Assembly: GCF_013149295.1 (NCBI RefSeq)
Contig: NZ_JABGCB010000012.1
Location: 62,001-126,000 of the forward strand
Reading direction: 5' to 3'
Length of the DNA stretch: 64,000 bases
From: Novosphingobium sp. SG751A
Lineage (GTDB): Bacteria; Pseudomonadota; Alphaproteobacteria; Sphingomonadales; Sphingomonadaceae
Positions within the stretch are counted from its first letter, which is position 1. Each line of letters begins with the position of its first letter. Below the pieces are notes generated by a model that was given only the letters and a program-made list of their open reading frames with translations, had not been told where the DNA came from and did not search any database. Shown here in pieces: positions 10,643 through 19,512 of the stretch. Position numbers and translations under genes: made by a program.

Positions 10643-12357
10643 GATTATCTTTTGCCGCGCTGATCGCGGGATTGCTGTGCTCCGGGTCGGCCTATGCCGA
10701 TACGCTGGTCGATCATGTCCGGGGCCTGACGCTAAACGCGGCGGGCAATGTCGAGCGCTTCAACGGCATCGTCATAGACCGCGACGGCCGCGTGCTGCAA
10801 TTGCTGCACGAGGATGATCCCCGCCCGTCCAGGCTGGATTTCGCCGCCGACGGGCGCGGTGCGGTGCTGCTGCCCGGATTGATCGACGCCCATGCGCATG
10901 TGATGGGCGTGGGGCTGGCGGCACTGACGCTTGACCTGTCGGACACCACCTCGCTGGCGCAGGCGCAGGGCAAGATCCGCGCCTATGCCGCGCAATTTCC
11001 CGGCCGCCCGTGGATCATCGGGCGCGGGTGGAATCAGGAATTGTGGCAATTGGGCCGTTTCCCCACGGCGGCGGAACTGGATGTGGCGGTGGATGATCGC
11101 CCGGTCTGGCTGGAGCGGGTCGACGGCCATGCGGGCTGGGCCAATTCCAAGGCTCTTGCCGCCGCTGGCGTGACGGCGGCCACGAAAGACCCCAGCGGCG
11201 GACGGATCGAACGCCTGCCCGCGCCAAGGGTGGTGAGCAAGGTCGCAGGCAAAGCGGCGGGGAAAGCTCCGGCGCCCCCCGTCGCTTTGGGGGCGCCCGC
11301 CGGCGTGCTGGTCGATGGGGCAATGGCGCTGGTGAGCAAGATCGTGCCTCCCCCGCGTCCGGAAGACCGCGATGCCGCGCTGGCCAAGGCGCAGGAGCTT
11401 TTCCTCTCGCGCGGGGTGACGGCGGCTGCGGATATGGGCACGTCCATCGAGGATTGGCAGGCGATGCGCCGCGCGGGCGATTATGGCCGGTTGACGATGC
11501 GCGTCATGGCCTATGGCGACGGCATCGCCAACACGGTGCTGATCGGCGGGCCGGGGCCGACACCATGGCTCTATGAGGACCGGCTGCGGTTGAATGGGGT
11601 CAAGCTCTATCTCGATGGCGCGCTGGGGTCGCGGGGGGCATGGCTCAAGGCACCCTATGCCGATGCGGCGACCACCGGCCTGCCATTTCTGACCGAGACG
11701 CAGTTGAAGAATTTGATCAGCCGCGCAGCGATGGATCACTTTCAAGTGGCCGTCCATGCGATCGGCGATGCGGCCAATGCCACGCTGCTCTCGGCCATCG
11801 AGGATGTGGCGCAGACCTATCAGGGCGACCGACGCTGGCGCATCGAACATGCCCAGATCGTCGATCCGGCCGACATCGCCCGCTTTGGCCAGAACGGCAT
11901 CATCGCCAGTATGCAGCCCATCCACCAGACCAGCGACCGGACCATGGCCGAAGCGCGGCTGGGGCCAAACCGGCTGAACGGGGCCTATGCGTGGGCCTCA
12001 ATGCTGCGGGCGGGCGCGCGTCTGGCCTTTGGCTCGGACGCGCCGGTCGAAGTGTCCGACCCCTTTGCGGGCATCGCCGCCGCCATCACCCGCGAAGGGG
12101 CCGATGGCCAGCCCGCCGGGGGATGGCAGCCGCAGGAAAAGCTGACCCGCACGCAGGCACTGGCCGCCTATACAACGGGCGCGGCCTATGCCGGGCAGGC
12201 CGAGGCAAAGCTGGGACAATTGAAGCCGGGCTGGCGGGCGGATTTCGTACTGGTCGATGTTGATCCCACAACCGATAGCCCGGACAGGATCCGGCGGACC
12301 AAGGTGTTGCAGACATGGGTCGCGGGGAAGCCGGTTTGGGAGTTGGGGAAGAAGTGA
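10639..12357 (+). CDS. Exported amidohydrolase, YtcJ-like (amidohydrolase 3 family)
   Basis: This is a metal-dependent amidohydrolase of 572 residues. A signal peptide is clear (residues 1-20, ending SAYA before DTLVDHV), so the enzyme is periplasmic. The metal ligands DAHAHV lie near residue 84, HAIGDAAN near 373, EHAQ near 400 and GSDAPV near 474, as in the YtcJ/AepA group. The natural substrate of this group is mostly unknown. An alanine- and lysine-rich insertion at about residues 195-225 looks like a flexible loop. It is coupled to the upstream dehydrogenase by an ATGA overlap. Confidence 0.87.
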   Translation: MRLSFAALIAGLLCSGSAYADTLVDHVRGLTLNAAGNVERFNGIVIDRDGRVLQLLHEDDPRPSRLDFAADGRGAVLLPGLIDAHAHVMGVGLAALTLDLSDTTSLAQAQGKIRAYAAQFPGRPWIIGRGWNQELWQLGRFPTAAELDVAVDDRPVWLERVDGHAGWANSKALAAAGVTAATKDPSGGRIERLPAPRVVSKVAGKAAGKAPAPPVALGAPAGVLVDGAMALVSKIVPPPRPEDRDAALAKAQELFLSRGVTAAADMGTSIEDWQAMRRAGDYGRLTMRVMAYGDGIANTVLIGGPGPTPWLYEDRLRLNGVKLYLDGALGSRGAWLKAPYADAATTGLPFLTETQLKNLISRAAMDHFQVAVHAIGDAANATLLSAIEDVAQTYQGDRRWRIEHAQIVDPADIARFGQNGIIASMQPIHQTSDRTMAEARLGPNRLNGAYAWASMLRAGARLAFGSDAPVEVSDPFAGIAAAITREGADGQPAGGWQPQEKLTRTQALAAYTTGAAYAGQAEAKLGQLKPGWRADFVLVDVDPTTDSPDRIRRTKVLQTWVAGKPVWELGKK

Positions 12358-12367
12358 AGGGATGAAT

Positions 12368-12591
12368 GCGAGGGTCTAAACCCTCGCGTTCCCGTTACTG
12401 TCTTCCTTGCGCCACTGGTTCGGCGTTTTGTGTCGGATGCGGCGTTGAAATGATAAAGCCTGCGGCGCGGATAGGAATGACCTCTCCGCGCCGCAGGCTC
12501 TGAAACCATCGCAACCAACCGCTAAGCCGTGCTAAAACTCAACTCCATTAACGGGATTGCAAAGGGCCCCCGCCCTTTGCCCGCCGGAGGC
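12368..12591. repeat. Composite palindromic repeat, copy R2 (D-linker-B-C)
   Basis: The copy starts with module D (12368-12387), the hairpin GCGAGGGTC/ACCCTCGC variant that replaces module A. A linker beginning GTTCCCGTTACTGTC follows, then module B (12455-12499) and module C (12553-12591). It fills the gap between the convergent amidohydrolase and tatC genes. Confidence 0.85.
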
Positions 12592-12599
12592 AAACCTTC

Positions 12600-13391
12600 T
12601 TACGCCTCGACCTGAACTTCAGCCTGAGCCTCAGCCTTGGCCGCGCGCTTTTCCCCAAACCACATCACCACCAGCGACCCTTCGAACAGGATCATCAGCG
12701 GCACGGCCAGCATCAACTGCGACCCCACATCGGGCGGCGTCAGCACAGCGGCCAGCACGGTGATCCCGACGATCACATAGCGCCGCGCACTCGAGAGCTG
12801 CTGGCGCGTCACGATCCCCGCGCGGTTGAGCAGCAGGAGCAGGACAGGCAGCAGGAAGCTGATCCCGAAGGCAAGGATGAATTGCATCACAAGGCCAAGA
12901 TAGTCGCCGACGCTGGGCAGCGCCTCCATCTGGATCCCGCCGCGATTGCCCTGAAAGCCCAGCATCCAGCGGAAGGCCGTGGGCATCACCACATAATAGG
13001 CCAGCGCCGCGCCCGACAGGAACAAGACCGGCGTAGCGATCAGAAAAGGCAGAAACGCCTTCTTTTCCTTCGCATAGAGGCCCGGCGCGATAAAGGCCCA
13101 CATCTGGTTTGAGATGACCGGAAAGGCCAGTATGAAGGCGGCAAACAGCGCAACCTTGAGGTCAACGAAGAAGGCCTCATAGAGCTTGGTGTAGATCAGC
13201 TTGCCCCCGGTCCCCGCTGCATCGCGCAAAGGTTGCACCAGAAAGGCCAGAATCGGGTTCACGAAATAGAGGCAGATGCCAAAGGCCACAAAGAGCGCAG
13301 CAATGGATTTGAGCAGACGCCCGCGCAGTTCCACCAGATGCTCAAGCAGCGGGGCCTGCGATTCGTCTATATCCTTGATTTCAAACGCCAT
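12600..13391 (-). CDS. tatC: Sec-independent protein translocase TatC
   Basis: TatC is the six-helix inner-membrane core of the twin-arginine translocase and binds RR signal peptides of folded cargo. The N-terminal LLEHLVELRGRLL (residues 15-27) and the central PVISNQMWAFIAPGLYAKEKK block are diagnostic. Six hydrophobic helices can be traced between residues 28 and 245. The C-tail is alanine- and glutamate-rich. It is the last gene of the tatABC cluster, 2 bases after tatB, and its stop is followed by the R2 repeat. Length (263) is normal. Confidence 0.96.
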   Translation of the reverse strand: MAFEIKDIDESQAPLLEHLVELRGRLLKSIAALFVAFGICLYFVNPILAFLVQPLRDAAGTGGKLIYTKLYEAFFVDLKVALFAAFILAFPVISNQMWAFIAPGLYAKEKKAFLPFLIATPVLFLSGAALAYYVVMPTAFRWMLGFQGNRGGIQMEALPSVGDYLGLVMQFILAFGISFLLPVLLLLLNRAGIVTRQQLSSARRYVIVGITVLAAVLTPPDVGSQLMLAVPLMILFEGSLVVMWFGEKRAAKAEAQAEVQVEA

Positions 13392-13393
13392 CT

Positions 13394-13816
13394 TTATTCG
13401 CCCTTGGCCTTGTCGGCCTGTTCATGGCCTTCATGCGGTTGGGCCTGATGGTGCGCGGCATGTTCCTGCGCGCTGGCCGAATGCGGATCGACGGGCAATC
13501 CGCCGCCCGCCAATTCGGAGGCGGCCAAAGGCTCAGTGGGCGCGTGTTCGGCCAGCTCGGGTGAGGGCAAAGCCTCGGGCGGGCTGGCCTTCATGATCGC
13601 CTCATTCTGCTCGCGCCATTTCTTTTCCATCTCCTCCATTTCCGCCTCGCGGATCATGGTTTCGATGCCAGAGCGGAAATGGCCCGAGACACGGCGCACC
13701 GTCCCCATCCATTTGCCCATGGTCCGCATGGCGCGGGGCATATCCTTGGGGCCGATCACCACCACGGCGACCACCGCCGTCAGCAGAAATTCCGAAGGGG
13801 CAATATCAAACAGCAC
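13394..13816 (-). CDS. tatB: Sec-independent protein translocase subunit TatB
   Basis: TatB pairs with TatC in the substrate receptor complex. One N-terminal helix (FLLTAVVAVVVIGPKDMP, residues 10-27) carries the conserved glutamate (Glu9) before it and the G-P hinge after it, followed by an amphipathic helix and a charged coiled stretch rich in Glu and Lys (residues 50-70). The C-terminal half is a low-complexity, proline/alanine/histidine-rich tail of the kind that varies among TatB proteins. It lies between tatA and tatC in the same operon. Confidence 0.92.
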   Translation of the reverse strand: MLFDIAPSEFLLTAVVAVVVIGPKDMPRAMRTMGKWMGTVRRVSGHFRSGIETMIREAEMEEMEKKWREQNEAIMKASPPEALPSPELAEHAPTEPLAASELAGGGLPVDPHSASAQEHAAHHQAQPHEGHEQADKAKGE

Positions 13817-13857
13817 AGTGCGTCAGGCCAATCTTGCGAGGAATGGGTAAGAAAGGC

Positions 13858-14091
13858 TCAGTTCTGGCCGGTCTTTTCTTCGGTAGCAGCAGGCTTGACC
13901 GGCTCTCCCTTGCCTTCGATCTGGGCAGGCGGCGTGACGGGGCGGTCAGTGGTTTCGTCCGCCATGCCTTCCTTGAAGCTTTTGATACCCTTGCCGAAAT
14001 CGCCCATGATGTCGGACACGCGGCCACGACCAAACAGCACCAGCACGACCAGCAGAACGATGACCCAGTGCCAGACAGACCCAAAACCCAT
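13858..14091 (-). CDS. tatA: Sec-independent protein translocase subunit TatA
   Basis: TatA forms the oligomeric pore or membrane-thinning component of the Tat pathway. The 77-residue product has one helix ([15 protein letters not shown], residues 6-20), the phenylalanine-glycine hinge, and the amphipathic motif [15 protein letters not shown] place the start at 14091 because AAGGAG lies nine bases upstream; an in-frame ATG at 14130 is less likely. It is the first tat gene after scpB in this long minus-strand operon. Confidence 0.94.
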   Translation of the reverse strand: MGFGSVWHWVIVLLVVLVLFGRGRVSDIMGDFGKGIKSFKEGMADETTDRPVTPPAQIEGKGEPVKPAATEEKTGQN

Positions 14092-14157
14092 GATACCAAC
14101 TCCTTGTGGCCCCGCCGAGCCAAGATTCATGCATCGACGCGGGCATTTTGATCCTAT

Positions 14158-14775
14158 CTAGGCACTTTCTTGGCCCGGCGCCAGCCCATCCGCTGATTGA
14201 CGTAGCGCTTCCTCACTCTTCGGATCGCCCATCAGCGCATTATAGGCCTCATCGACCGGATCGAGCAGGCCCGTAGCCCGCAATTCCTCGATTCCGGGCA
14301 GGTCGCGGCGGCCGCTCAAGCCGAACTCGGCAAGGAAGGCGGGCGTGGTGGCATAGATCACCGGGCGCCCCGGCACCTCGCGCCGTCCCGCGATGCGCAC
14401 CCATCCGGCCTCCATCAACACGTCCACCGTGCCCTTGGCGGTCTGGACACCGCGAATCGCCTCGATCTCGGCGCGGCTAACGGGTTCATGATAGGCGATG
14501 ATGGCAAGGCATTCGGTGGCCGCGCGGGTCAGACGGCGCGGCTCCTCATGCATGGGGCGCAGCAGATGGGCCAGATCGGGCGCGGTCTGAAAATGCCAGC
14601 GCCCGCCGCGTTCGACCAGTTCCACCCCGCGCCCGGCATAATGGGCCGCCAGTTCGCGCAGGGCCTCGCGCACAGCCGCCTCCCCCTGCCCCAAATGGCG
14701 GGCGATGGCCTCGATGCTCATCGGTTGCGTGGCGGCAAACAACGCGGCCTCCAGCGCGCGGATCAAGGCGCTCAT
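14158..14775 (-). CDS. scpB: Segregation and condensation protein B (SMC-ScpAB)
   Basis: ScpB is the winged-helix kite subunit that dimerises and binds the kleisin ScpA in the bacterial condensin. The 205-residue sequence shows two winged-helix regions: IEAIARHLGQGEAAVREAL at 22-40 and the conserved RLTRAATECLAIIAYHEPVSRAEIEAIRG block near residues 80-110, which is the ScpB signature. The ATG overlaps the scpA stop by 4 bp (ATGA), so the two subunits are cotranslated. Its tail (residues 165-205) is likely disordered. Confidence 0.94.
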   Translation of the reverse strand: MSALIRALEAALFAATQPMSIEAIARHLGQGEAAVREALRELAAHYAGRGVELVERGGRWHFQTAPDLAHLLRPMHEEPRRLTRAATECLAIIAYHEPVSRAEIEAIRGVQTAKGTVDVLMEAGWVRIAGRREVPGRPVIYATTPAFLAEFGLSGRRDLPGIEELRATGLLDPVDEAYNALMGDPKSEEALRQSADGLAPGQESA

Positions 14776-15566
14776 GCCGAAAGGCTCCGCAAGCGCAGCG
14801 GGCCGAACACATGGTCCTGCACGATCTCCACCCGCCCCTGTCGCGCCAGTTCCAGCGCGGCGACAAAGCTGGAGGCCAGAGCCGAACGGCGCAACCGCTC
14901 ATCGCTCCATTCCGCCTGAGTCGCGGGGGGCAGAAATTCGCGCAGCTCCACCCAGTCCAGCCGCAATCCCAGCATGGCCGACATTCGCGCCAGCGCCGAA
15001 TCCAGCGTCATCACCTTGCGGTCGCGCACGATATGAACCACCGGACCATTGCGCACCTTGACCTGACCATAGGCAGCGATGAGGTCATAAAGATCGGCCT
15101 GCCACACGGCTTTCTTGCCGATTTTCAGCCCCTCGGGCGCGCCGCGCAGAAACACATCGCGCCCGATCCGGTCGCGCGCCAGAAGCCGCGCCGCCGCCTC
15201 GCGCATCGCGGCCAGACGTTGCAGCCGCAATTGCAGGCGCAGCGCCAGTTCCTCAGGGCTTGGCTCCTCCTGCTCCTCCTTGGGCAACAGCAGCGAGGAT
15301 TTGAGATAGGCCAGCCATGCCGCCATCACCAGATAATCGGCGGCCAGCTCCAGCTTCAGCGCCTCGGCGGCCTCGACATAGGCGATATATTGATCGACCA
15401 GTTCGAGGATCGAAATCCGCCGCAGATCGACCTTCTGCCGCCGCGCCAGATCAAGCAGCAGATCGAGCGGTCCTTCCCAGCCCTCGATTTCCAGCATCAG
15501 CGCATCGCGAGCCGGCGCGGTGAACAGGTCCGCGCCCTCGCCCGGAGGGAGCGCGCCTTCGCTCAC
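14772..15566 (-). CDS. scpA: Segregation and condensation protein A (kleisin)
   Basis: ScpA is the kleisin that bridges SMC heads and ScpB. The diagnostic N-terminal motif LEIEGWEGPLDLLLDLAR starts near residue 25, followed by VDQYIAYVEAA and the ADYLVMAAWLAYLKSSLLLP segment. The C-terminal winged helix (about 200-264) ends in FGPLRLRSL. I use the GTG at 15566 (264 residues), which overlaps the nagZ stop in the sequence GTGTGA. Upstream in-frame codons lie wholly inside nagZ. The gene is in the usual nagZ-scpA-scpB order. Confidence 0.93.
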   Translation of the reverse strand: MSEGALPPGEGADLFTAPARDALMLEIEGWEGPLDLLLDLARRQKVDLRRISILELVDQYIAYVEAAEALKLELAADYLVMAAWLAYLKSSLLLPKEEQEEPSPEELALRLQLRLQRLAAMREAAARLLARDRIGRDVFLRGAPEGLKIGKKAVWQADLYDLIAAYGQVKVRNGPVVHIVRDRKVMTLDSALARMSAMLGLRLDWVELREFLPPATQAEWSDERLRRSALASSFVAALELARQGRVEIVQDHVFGPLRLRSLSA

Positions 15567-16579
15567 ACCAGCGCCAGCAGCGCGTCGCGCGTGGCGACAC
15601 ATTCCGCCTGCCGCTCCTGCGCCAGAGCGGGCGAAATCGCCGCCCCCGCCATCGCTCGCGCCAAACGCGCCGCGCTTTTCTCGCCCATGGTCGGGCAGGC
15701 CTGCGCGATGCCCACCATATCCGCCATCCGCGCCCAGCAATTGAGCACCAGATCGCAACCCGCCGCCAGCGCCCGCGCCGAACGCTCAGGGATCGTGCCC
15801 GAGAGCGCCTGCATGTCGATATCATCGGTCAGCAGCAGGCCATCGAAGCCGATCACCCCCCGGATGATCTCAGACACAATCCGCGGCGATTGCGTGGCGG
15901 GCGCCTCGGCGTCCCAGGCGGGAAACAGGATATGCCCCGTCATCCCGATCTCCGCCCGTGCAGCCAGCGCGCGGAAGGGCGCGATATCGCGCTCCAGCGC
16001 CGCCGCATCGGCATGGACGGTGGGCAATTCCTTGTGGCTGTCGGCCCCGGCGCGACCATGGCCGGGCATATGCTTGATCACCCCCGCCACGCCTGCGGCC
16101 TCCAGACCTTCGAGGATGGCGCGGCCCAAGGCGGCCACCCGCATCGGCTCCTCACCCAAGGCGCGGTCGCCGATCACATCATGCGCGCCCGCCTCGCGCA
16201 CATCAACGCAGGGCCAGCAATCGACCGTGATCCCCGCCTCGGCCAGATCCAGCCCCAGCGCCTCCGCATTGGCGCGCGCGGCGGCAATCGCGCTGGAAGG
16301 CGCAACATCATAGAGCCGCGCAAAAGGTTCGCCCGCCGGATATTTCGCCCAGACCGGCGGCTTCATCCGCGCGACCCTTCCGCCTTCCTGATCAATGCTG
16401 ATGAACAGATCGTCGCGCCCATGCAGCCTGCGCAATTCATCGGTCAGCGCCCGCAATTGCGCGCGGCTTTCCACATTGCGTCCAAACAGGATGTATCCCG
16501 CCGGATCGCAATCCCGAAAGAAAGCGCGCTCATCATCAGTCAGGGTCAGGCCGGAAAGGCCGAAAATCGCCGGTATCAT
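15563..16579 (-). CDS. nagZ: Beta-N-acetylhexosaminidase NagZ (peptidoglycan recycling)
   Basis: NagZ is a cytoplasmic GH3 glycosidase that removes GlcNAc from anhydro-muropeptides in cell-wall recycling; its product can induce AmpC in other bacteria. The mobile catalytic loop KHMPGHGRAGADSH lies near residues 166-180 and holds the conserved His and Asp. Other family marks are the ISIDQEGGRVAR segment (about 80-91) and LLLTDDIDMQAL (nucleophile Asp). No signal peptide is present, as expected. Length 338 is typical. It sits between the SPOR protein and scpA. Confidence 0.94.
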   Translation of the reverse strand: MIPAIFGLSGLTLTDDERAFFRDCDPAGYILFGRNVESRAQLRALTDELRRLHGRDDLFISIDQEGGRVARMKPPVWAKYPAGEPFARLYDVAPSSAIAAARANAEALGLDLAEAGITVDCWPCVDVREAGAHDVIGDRALGEEPMRVAALGRAILEGLEAAGVAGVIKHMPGHGRAGADSHKELPTVHADAAALERDIAPFRALAARAEIGMTGHILFPAWDAEAPATQSPRIVSEIIRGVIGFDGLLLTDDIDMQALSGTIPERSARALAAGCDLVLNCWARMADMVGIAQACPTMGEKSAARLARAMAGAAISPALAQERQAECVATRDALLALV

Positions 16580-16621
16580 GCGGCCATCCGTTGCACGTAA
16601 CGACCGCCCAGCGCAAGATCC

Positions 16622-16659
16622 GCTTAATGCTTGACCTGAAGCTTAATGCTTGACCTGAC
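16622..16659. repeat. 19-base tandem duplication at the 3' end of the SPOR gene
   Basis: Bases 16622-16640 and 16641-16659 match at 18 of 19 positions. The copy inside the gene encodes the last codons and stop; the second copy lies just past the stop and would encode the same four residues and stop. Confidence 0.9.
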
Positions 16660-17671
16660 AGGGCAGACCATCGGCCTTCAGCCGCTCGCACAGGCCAGCC
16701 CCACCTCCAGCGCTGGTCACCAGTTGCAGCCGATAGACCGTGCCCAGATCGATCTTGGCCGAAACCACGCGGTGGTTCATGCCCTTGAGCATCTCATGTC
16801 CCTGCACCAGCCGGTTCCACCCGGCCACCGCCGCGCTCTCGCTGGTATAGGCCGCGATCTGGACCACGCCGCCGCTTGGGCCATTATCAGCCGCCGCCGA
16901 AGGCTTGGGCGCGGCCACGGGCTTGGCCGCCGCCACAGCTTCCGGTTTGCCCGCCACGGGCGCGCCGCCCGCAAAGCTGGCCCCGGCTGCTGCTGCCGTC
17001 GAGGCTGCCGCCTCGGCCGCATTGGCGCCTGCGGCTGCCGCATCGCCGCCTGCCAGTTGCGCGGGACGCTCCTGCCCCTGCGAAACGGCAAAGCTCGAAT
17101 CGCCGGTCCCGGCAAATTGCTTGCCGCCCGGATCCTTGGGCGCTTCCTTATAGCTTTCTGCGGGCGCGGCGATCACGCTGCCATCGGCCACGGGCACGCC
17201 ATTGTCGGGGCGATGGGTAAAATACCAAAAGCCCCCGACCGCCGCCGCCGTCAGCGCCAGACCGGCCGCCACAGCCACGGCGACACGCTTGCTGTCGACG
17301 CCCTCATATTCCTCGTCATCATCCGATTCGAGCCAGGGCAGGCGGTCATGGTCATCAAAGCGCTTGCTGCCCAGCGCCTCATCCACGCCCTGCAGCGCGG
17401 CATCGTCATGGCCGGGCAAGGCCTCGCGCGCGTCATGATACCATTGCTGGGCACGCTCCTCGGCGCCCTGCATATGCGCGCCGACCTCTTGCGAGAGTAC
17501 GCTGGCCTTGTCCGCCAGCGTGGCCCCATCACCCAGCGCGGCGGCGCCCGCAACCGCATCGCGCGCACGCCCGATCAGATCCCTCGCCCGCGCCTGCGCA
17601 TCTGTCGCATCGGTCCACGGTTGGGTAAGGCCGCCGCCTTCGCCACCAAACCCATCCTGACCGTTCGACAT
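16643..17671 (-). CDS. SPOR domain-containing membrane protein
   Basis: SPOR domains bind denuded peptidoglycan at division sites. The 342-residue protein has a cytoplasmic acidic N-terminus, one transmembrane helix at about residues 128-150 (VAVAVAAGLALTAAAVGGFW), a long alanine/proline/glycine-rich periplasmic linker, and a C-terminal SPOR domain (about 265-342, starting VVQIAAYTS). The location next to argS and nagZ is the usual sphingomonad and rhodobacter arrangement and suggests an FtsN-like or cell-wall role. The last codons (QVKH and stop) are repeated in a 19-base tandem duplication just after the gene. Confidence 0.86.
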   Translation of the reverse strand: MSNGQDGFGGEGGGLTQPWTDATDAQARARDLIGRARDAVAGAAALGDGATLADKASVLSQEVGAHMQGAEERAQQWYHDAREALPGHDDAALQGVDEALGSKRFDDHDRLPWLESDDDEEYEGVDSKRVAVAVAAGLALTAAAVGGFWYFTHRPDNGVPVADGSVIAAPAESYKEAPKDPGGKQFAGTGDSSFAVSQGQERPAQLAGGDAAAAGANAAEAAASTAAAAGASFAGGAPVAGKPEAVAAAKPVAAPKPSAAADNGPSGGVVQIAAYTSESAAVAGWNRLVQGHEMLKGMNHRVVSAKIDLGTVYRLQLVTSAGGGAGLCERLKADGLPCQVKH

Positions 17672-17674
17672 GAC

Positions 17675-19432
17675 TTACATCTCCTCGACAGCGGTCACGC
17701 CAAGGATGGCAAGCCCGTTGCGGATGATCTGCCCGATTTGCGAGGCCAAGAAAAGCCTCGCGCCAGTAAGCGTACCGTTTTCGGACACAATAAAACGCTT
17801 GTCCGGGCGATCATTGCCGACATTCCAATAAGCGTGGAAGGCTGCGGCCAGATCGGCCAGGAAAAAGGCAATGCGATGGGGTTCGCGCGCAGCAGCAGCA
17901 GCCTCGACCAGACGCGGGAACTGCGCGCCCGTGCGCACCAGCGCCAGCTCTTCCTCGCCCAGCAGCTCCAGCCCTTCGTTCGAGGGGGCAAAGCCTTCAG
18001 CCGCCCCCTTGCGCAGCGTCGAACAGATGCGCGCATGGGCATATTGCAGATAGAATACCGGATTGTCCTTGCTGGCCTCGACCACCTTGGCAAAGTCGAA
18101 ATCCATCATCGCCTCGGGCTTGCGGGTCAGCATGGTGAAGCGCACGACTTCCTTGCCGACTTCCTCCACCACTTCGCGCAGCGTGACGAAATTGCCCGAA
18201 CGCTTGGACATTTTCACCGGTTCGCCATCGCGCAGCAATTGCACCATCTGCACCAGCTTGACTTCAAACGGCTTAGCCGCCCCATCACGCCCGGTCATCG
18301 CAGCCACGGCGGCCTTGATGCGCTTGACCGTACCGGCATGGTCCGCGCCCCAGATATCGACCAGCGCGTCAGACGTCTGTGCCTTCTGGTAATGATAGGC
18401 CAGATCGGCGCCGAAATAGGTCCACGTCCCGTCCGACTTCTTGATCGGGCGGTCCTGATCGTCGCCAAACCTGGTGCTGCGGAACAGCGGCAGCGCCACC
18501 GGCTCCCAGTCATCGGGCAGCTTGCCCTTGGGCGCTTCCAGCTCGCCATCGTAAACCAGATCGACGCTGCGCAGCCAGGCTTCGGCCTCCTCGGGCTTGC
18601 CCGCCGCCTGTAGCTCCGCTTCGGATGAGAAAAGATCGTGTTCGATGCCCAGCAGCGCCAGATCGTCGCGGATCATGTCCATCATCTTGGCAACGGCCCG
18701 CACGCGGAACAGCGCCAGCCATTCGCTTTCGGGCGCATCGGCATATTTATCGCCGAATTCGGCGGCCAAGGCCTGCCCCACCGGCACCAGATAATCGCCC
18801 GGATAGAGCCCTTCGGGGATCGCGCCCACGTCATGGCCCAGTGCTTCACGATAGCGGACATGGGCGCTGCGGGCCAAAACCTGCACCTGCGCGCCCGCAT
18901 CATTGACGTAATATTCACGGATGACCTTATGCCCGGCCCATTCCAGCAAGGAGGCCAGCGCATCGCCCACCACCGCGCCGCGGCAATGGCCCATATGCAT
19001 GGGACCAGTGGGGTTGGCCGAGACATATTCGACATTGACCGTCGTGCCCGCGCCCACGGCCGAACGGCCATAATCGCCGCCCTGCGCCCCGATCAGCGCC
19101 AGTTCGCCCAGCCATGCCGCATCCGACAGGCGCAGGTTGATGAACCCCGGCCCGGCGATCTCGGCGCTTTTCACCTGCTCCAGCTTTTCCAGCTCGGCCA
19201 CCAGCAGAGTCGCCAGCGCGCGCGGATTGGTGCCCGCAGGCTTGGCCAGCACCATGGCCGCATTGGTGGCCAGATCGCCATGCGAAGGATCGCGCGGGCT
19301 TTCCACCGTCACCGCGCCTCGGTTCAGCCCGTCCGGCAATTGGCCGGCAACCACCAGCGCATCAAGCGCGGCGGCAACATGGCCTGCAAAGGCGTGAAAG
19401 ATCGGGGCTTGGTTATCGGCTTGCTGTGTCAT
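17675..19432 (-). CDS. argS: Arginyl-tRNA synthetase
   Basis: ArgRS charges tRNA-Arg; it is a class I synthetase. The HIGH-type signature is ANPTGPMHMGHCRGA near residues 128-142, and the KMSKS-type loop is KMSKRSGN near residue 405. The N-terminal ArgRS additional domain (about 15-110) and C-terminal DALR anticodon domain (ending in TGARLFLASQIGQIIRNGL) are both intact. At 585 residues it is full length. It heads the operon argS-SPOR-nagZ-scpA-scpB-tatABC, with only 3 bases to the SPOR gene. Confidence 0.97.
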   Translation of the reverse strand: MTQQADNQAPIFHAFAGHVAAALDALVVAGQLPDGLNRGAVTVESPRDPSHGDLATNAAMVLAKPAGTNPRALATLLVAELEKLEQVKSAEIAGPGFINLRLSDAAWLGELALIGAQGGDYGRSAVGAGTTVNVEYVSANPTGPMHMGHCRGAVVGDALASLLEWAGHKVIREYYVNDAGAQVQVLARSAHVRYREALGHDVGAIPEGLYPGDYLVPVGQALAAEFGDKYADAPESEWLALFRVRAVAKMMDMIRDDLALLGIEHDLFSSEAELQAAGKPEEAEAWLRSVDLVYDGELEAPKGKLPDDWEPVALPLFRSTRFGDDQDRPIKKSDGTWTYFGADLAYHYQKAQTSDALVDIWGADHAGTVKRIKAAVAAMTGRDGAAKPFEVKLVQMVQLLRDGEPVKMSKRSGNFVTLREVVEEVGKEVVRFTMLTRKPEAMMDFDFAKVVEASKDNPVFYLQYAHARICSTLRKGAAEGFAPSNEGLELLGEEELALVRTGAQFPRLVEAAAAAREPHRIAFFLADLAAAFHAYWNVGNDRPDKRFIVSENGTLTGARLFLASQIGQIIRNGLAILGVTAVEEM

Positions 19433-19512
19433 GCCAGCGCGCCTAGCGAATTTACGTCCGAAACGAAAGGCCGCAAAACATAAGGGGGGCAGCTAAGCCC
19501 CCCCCCCGGAAA

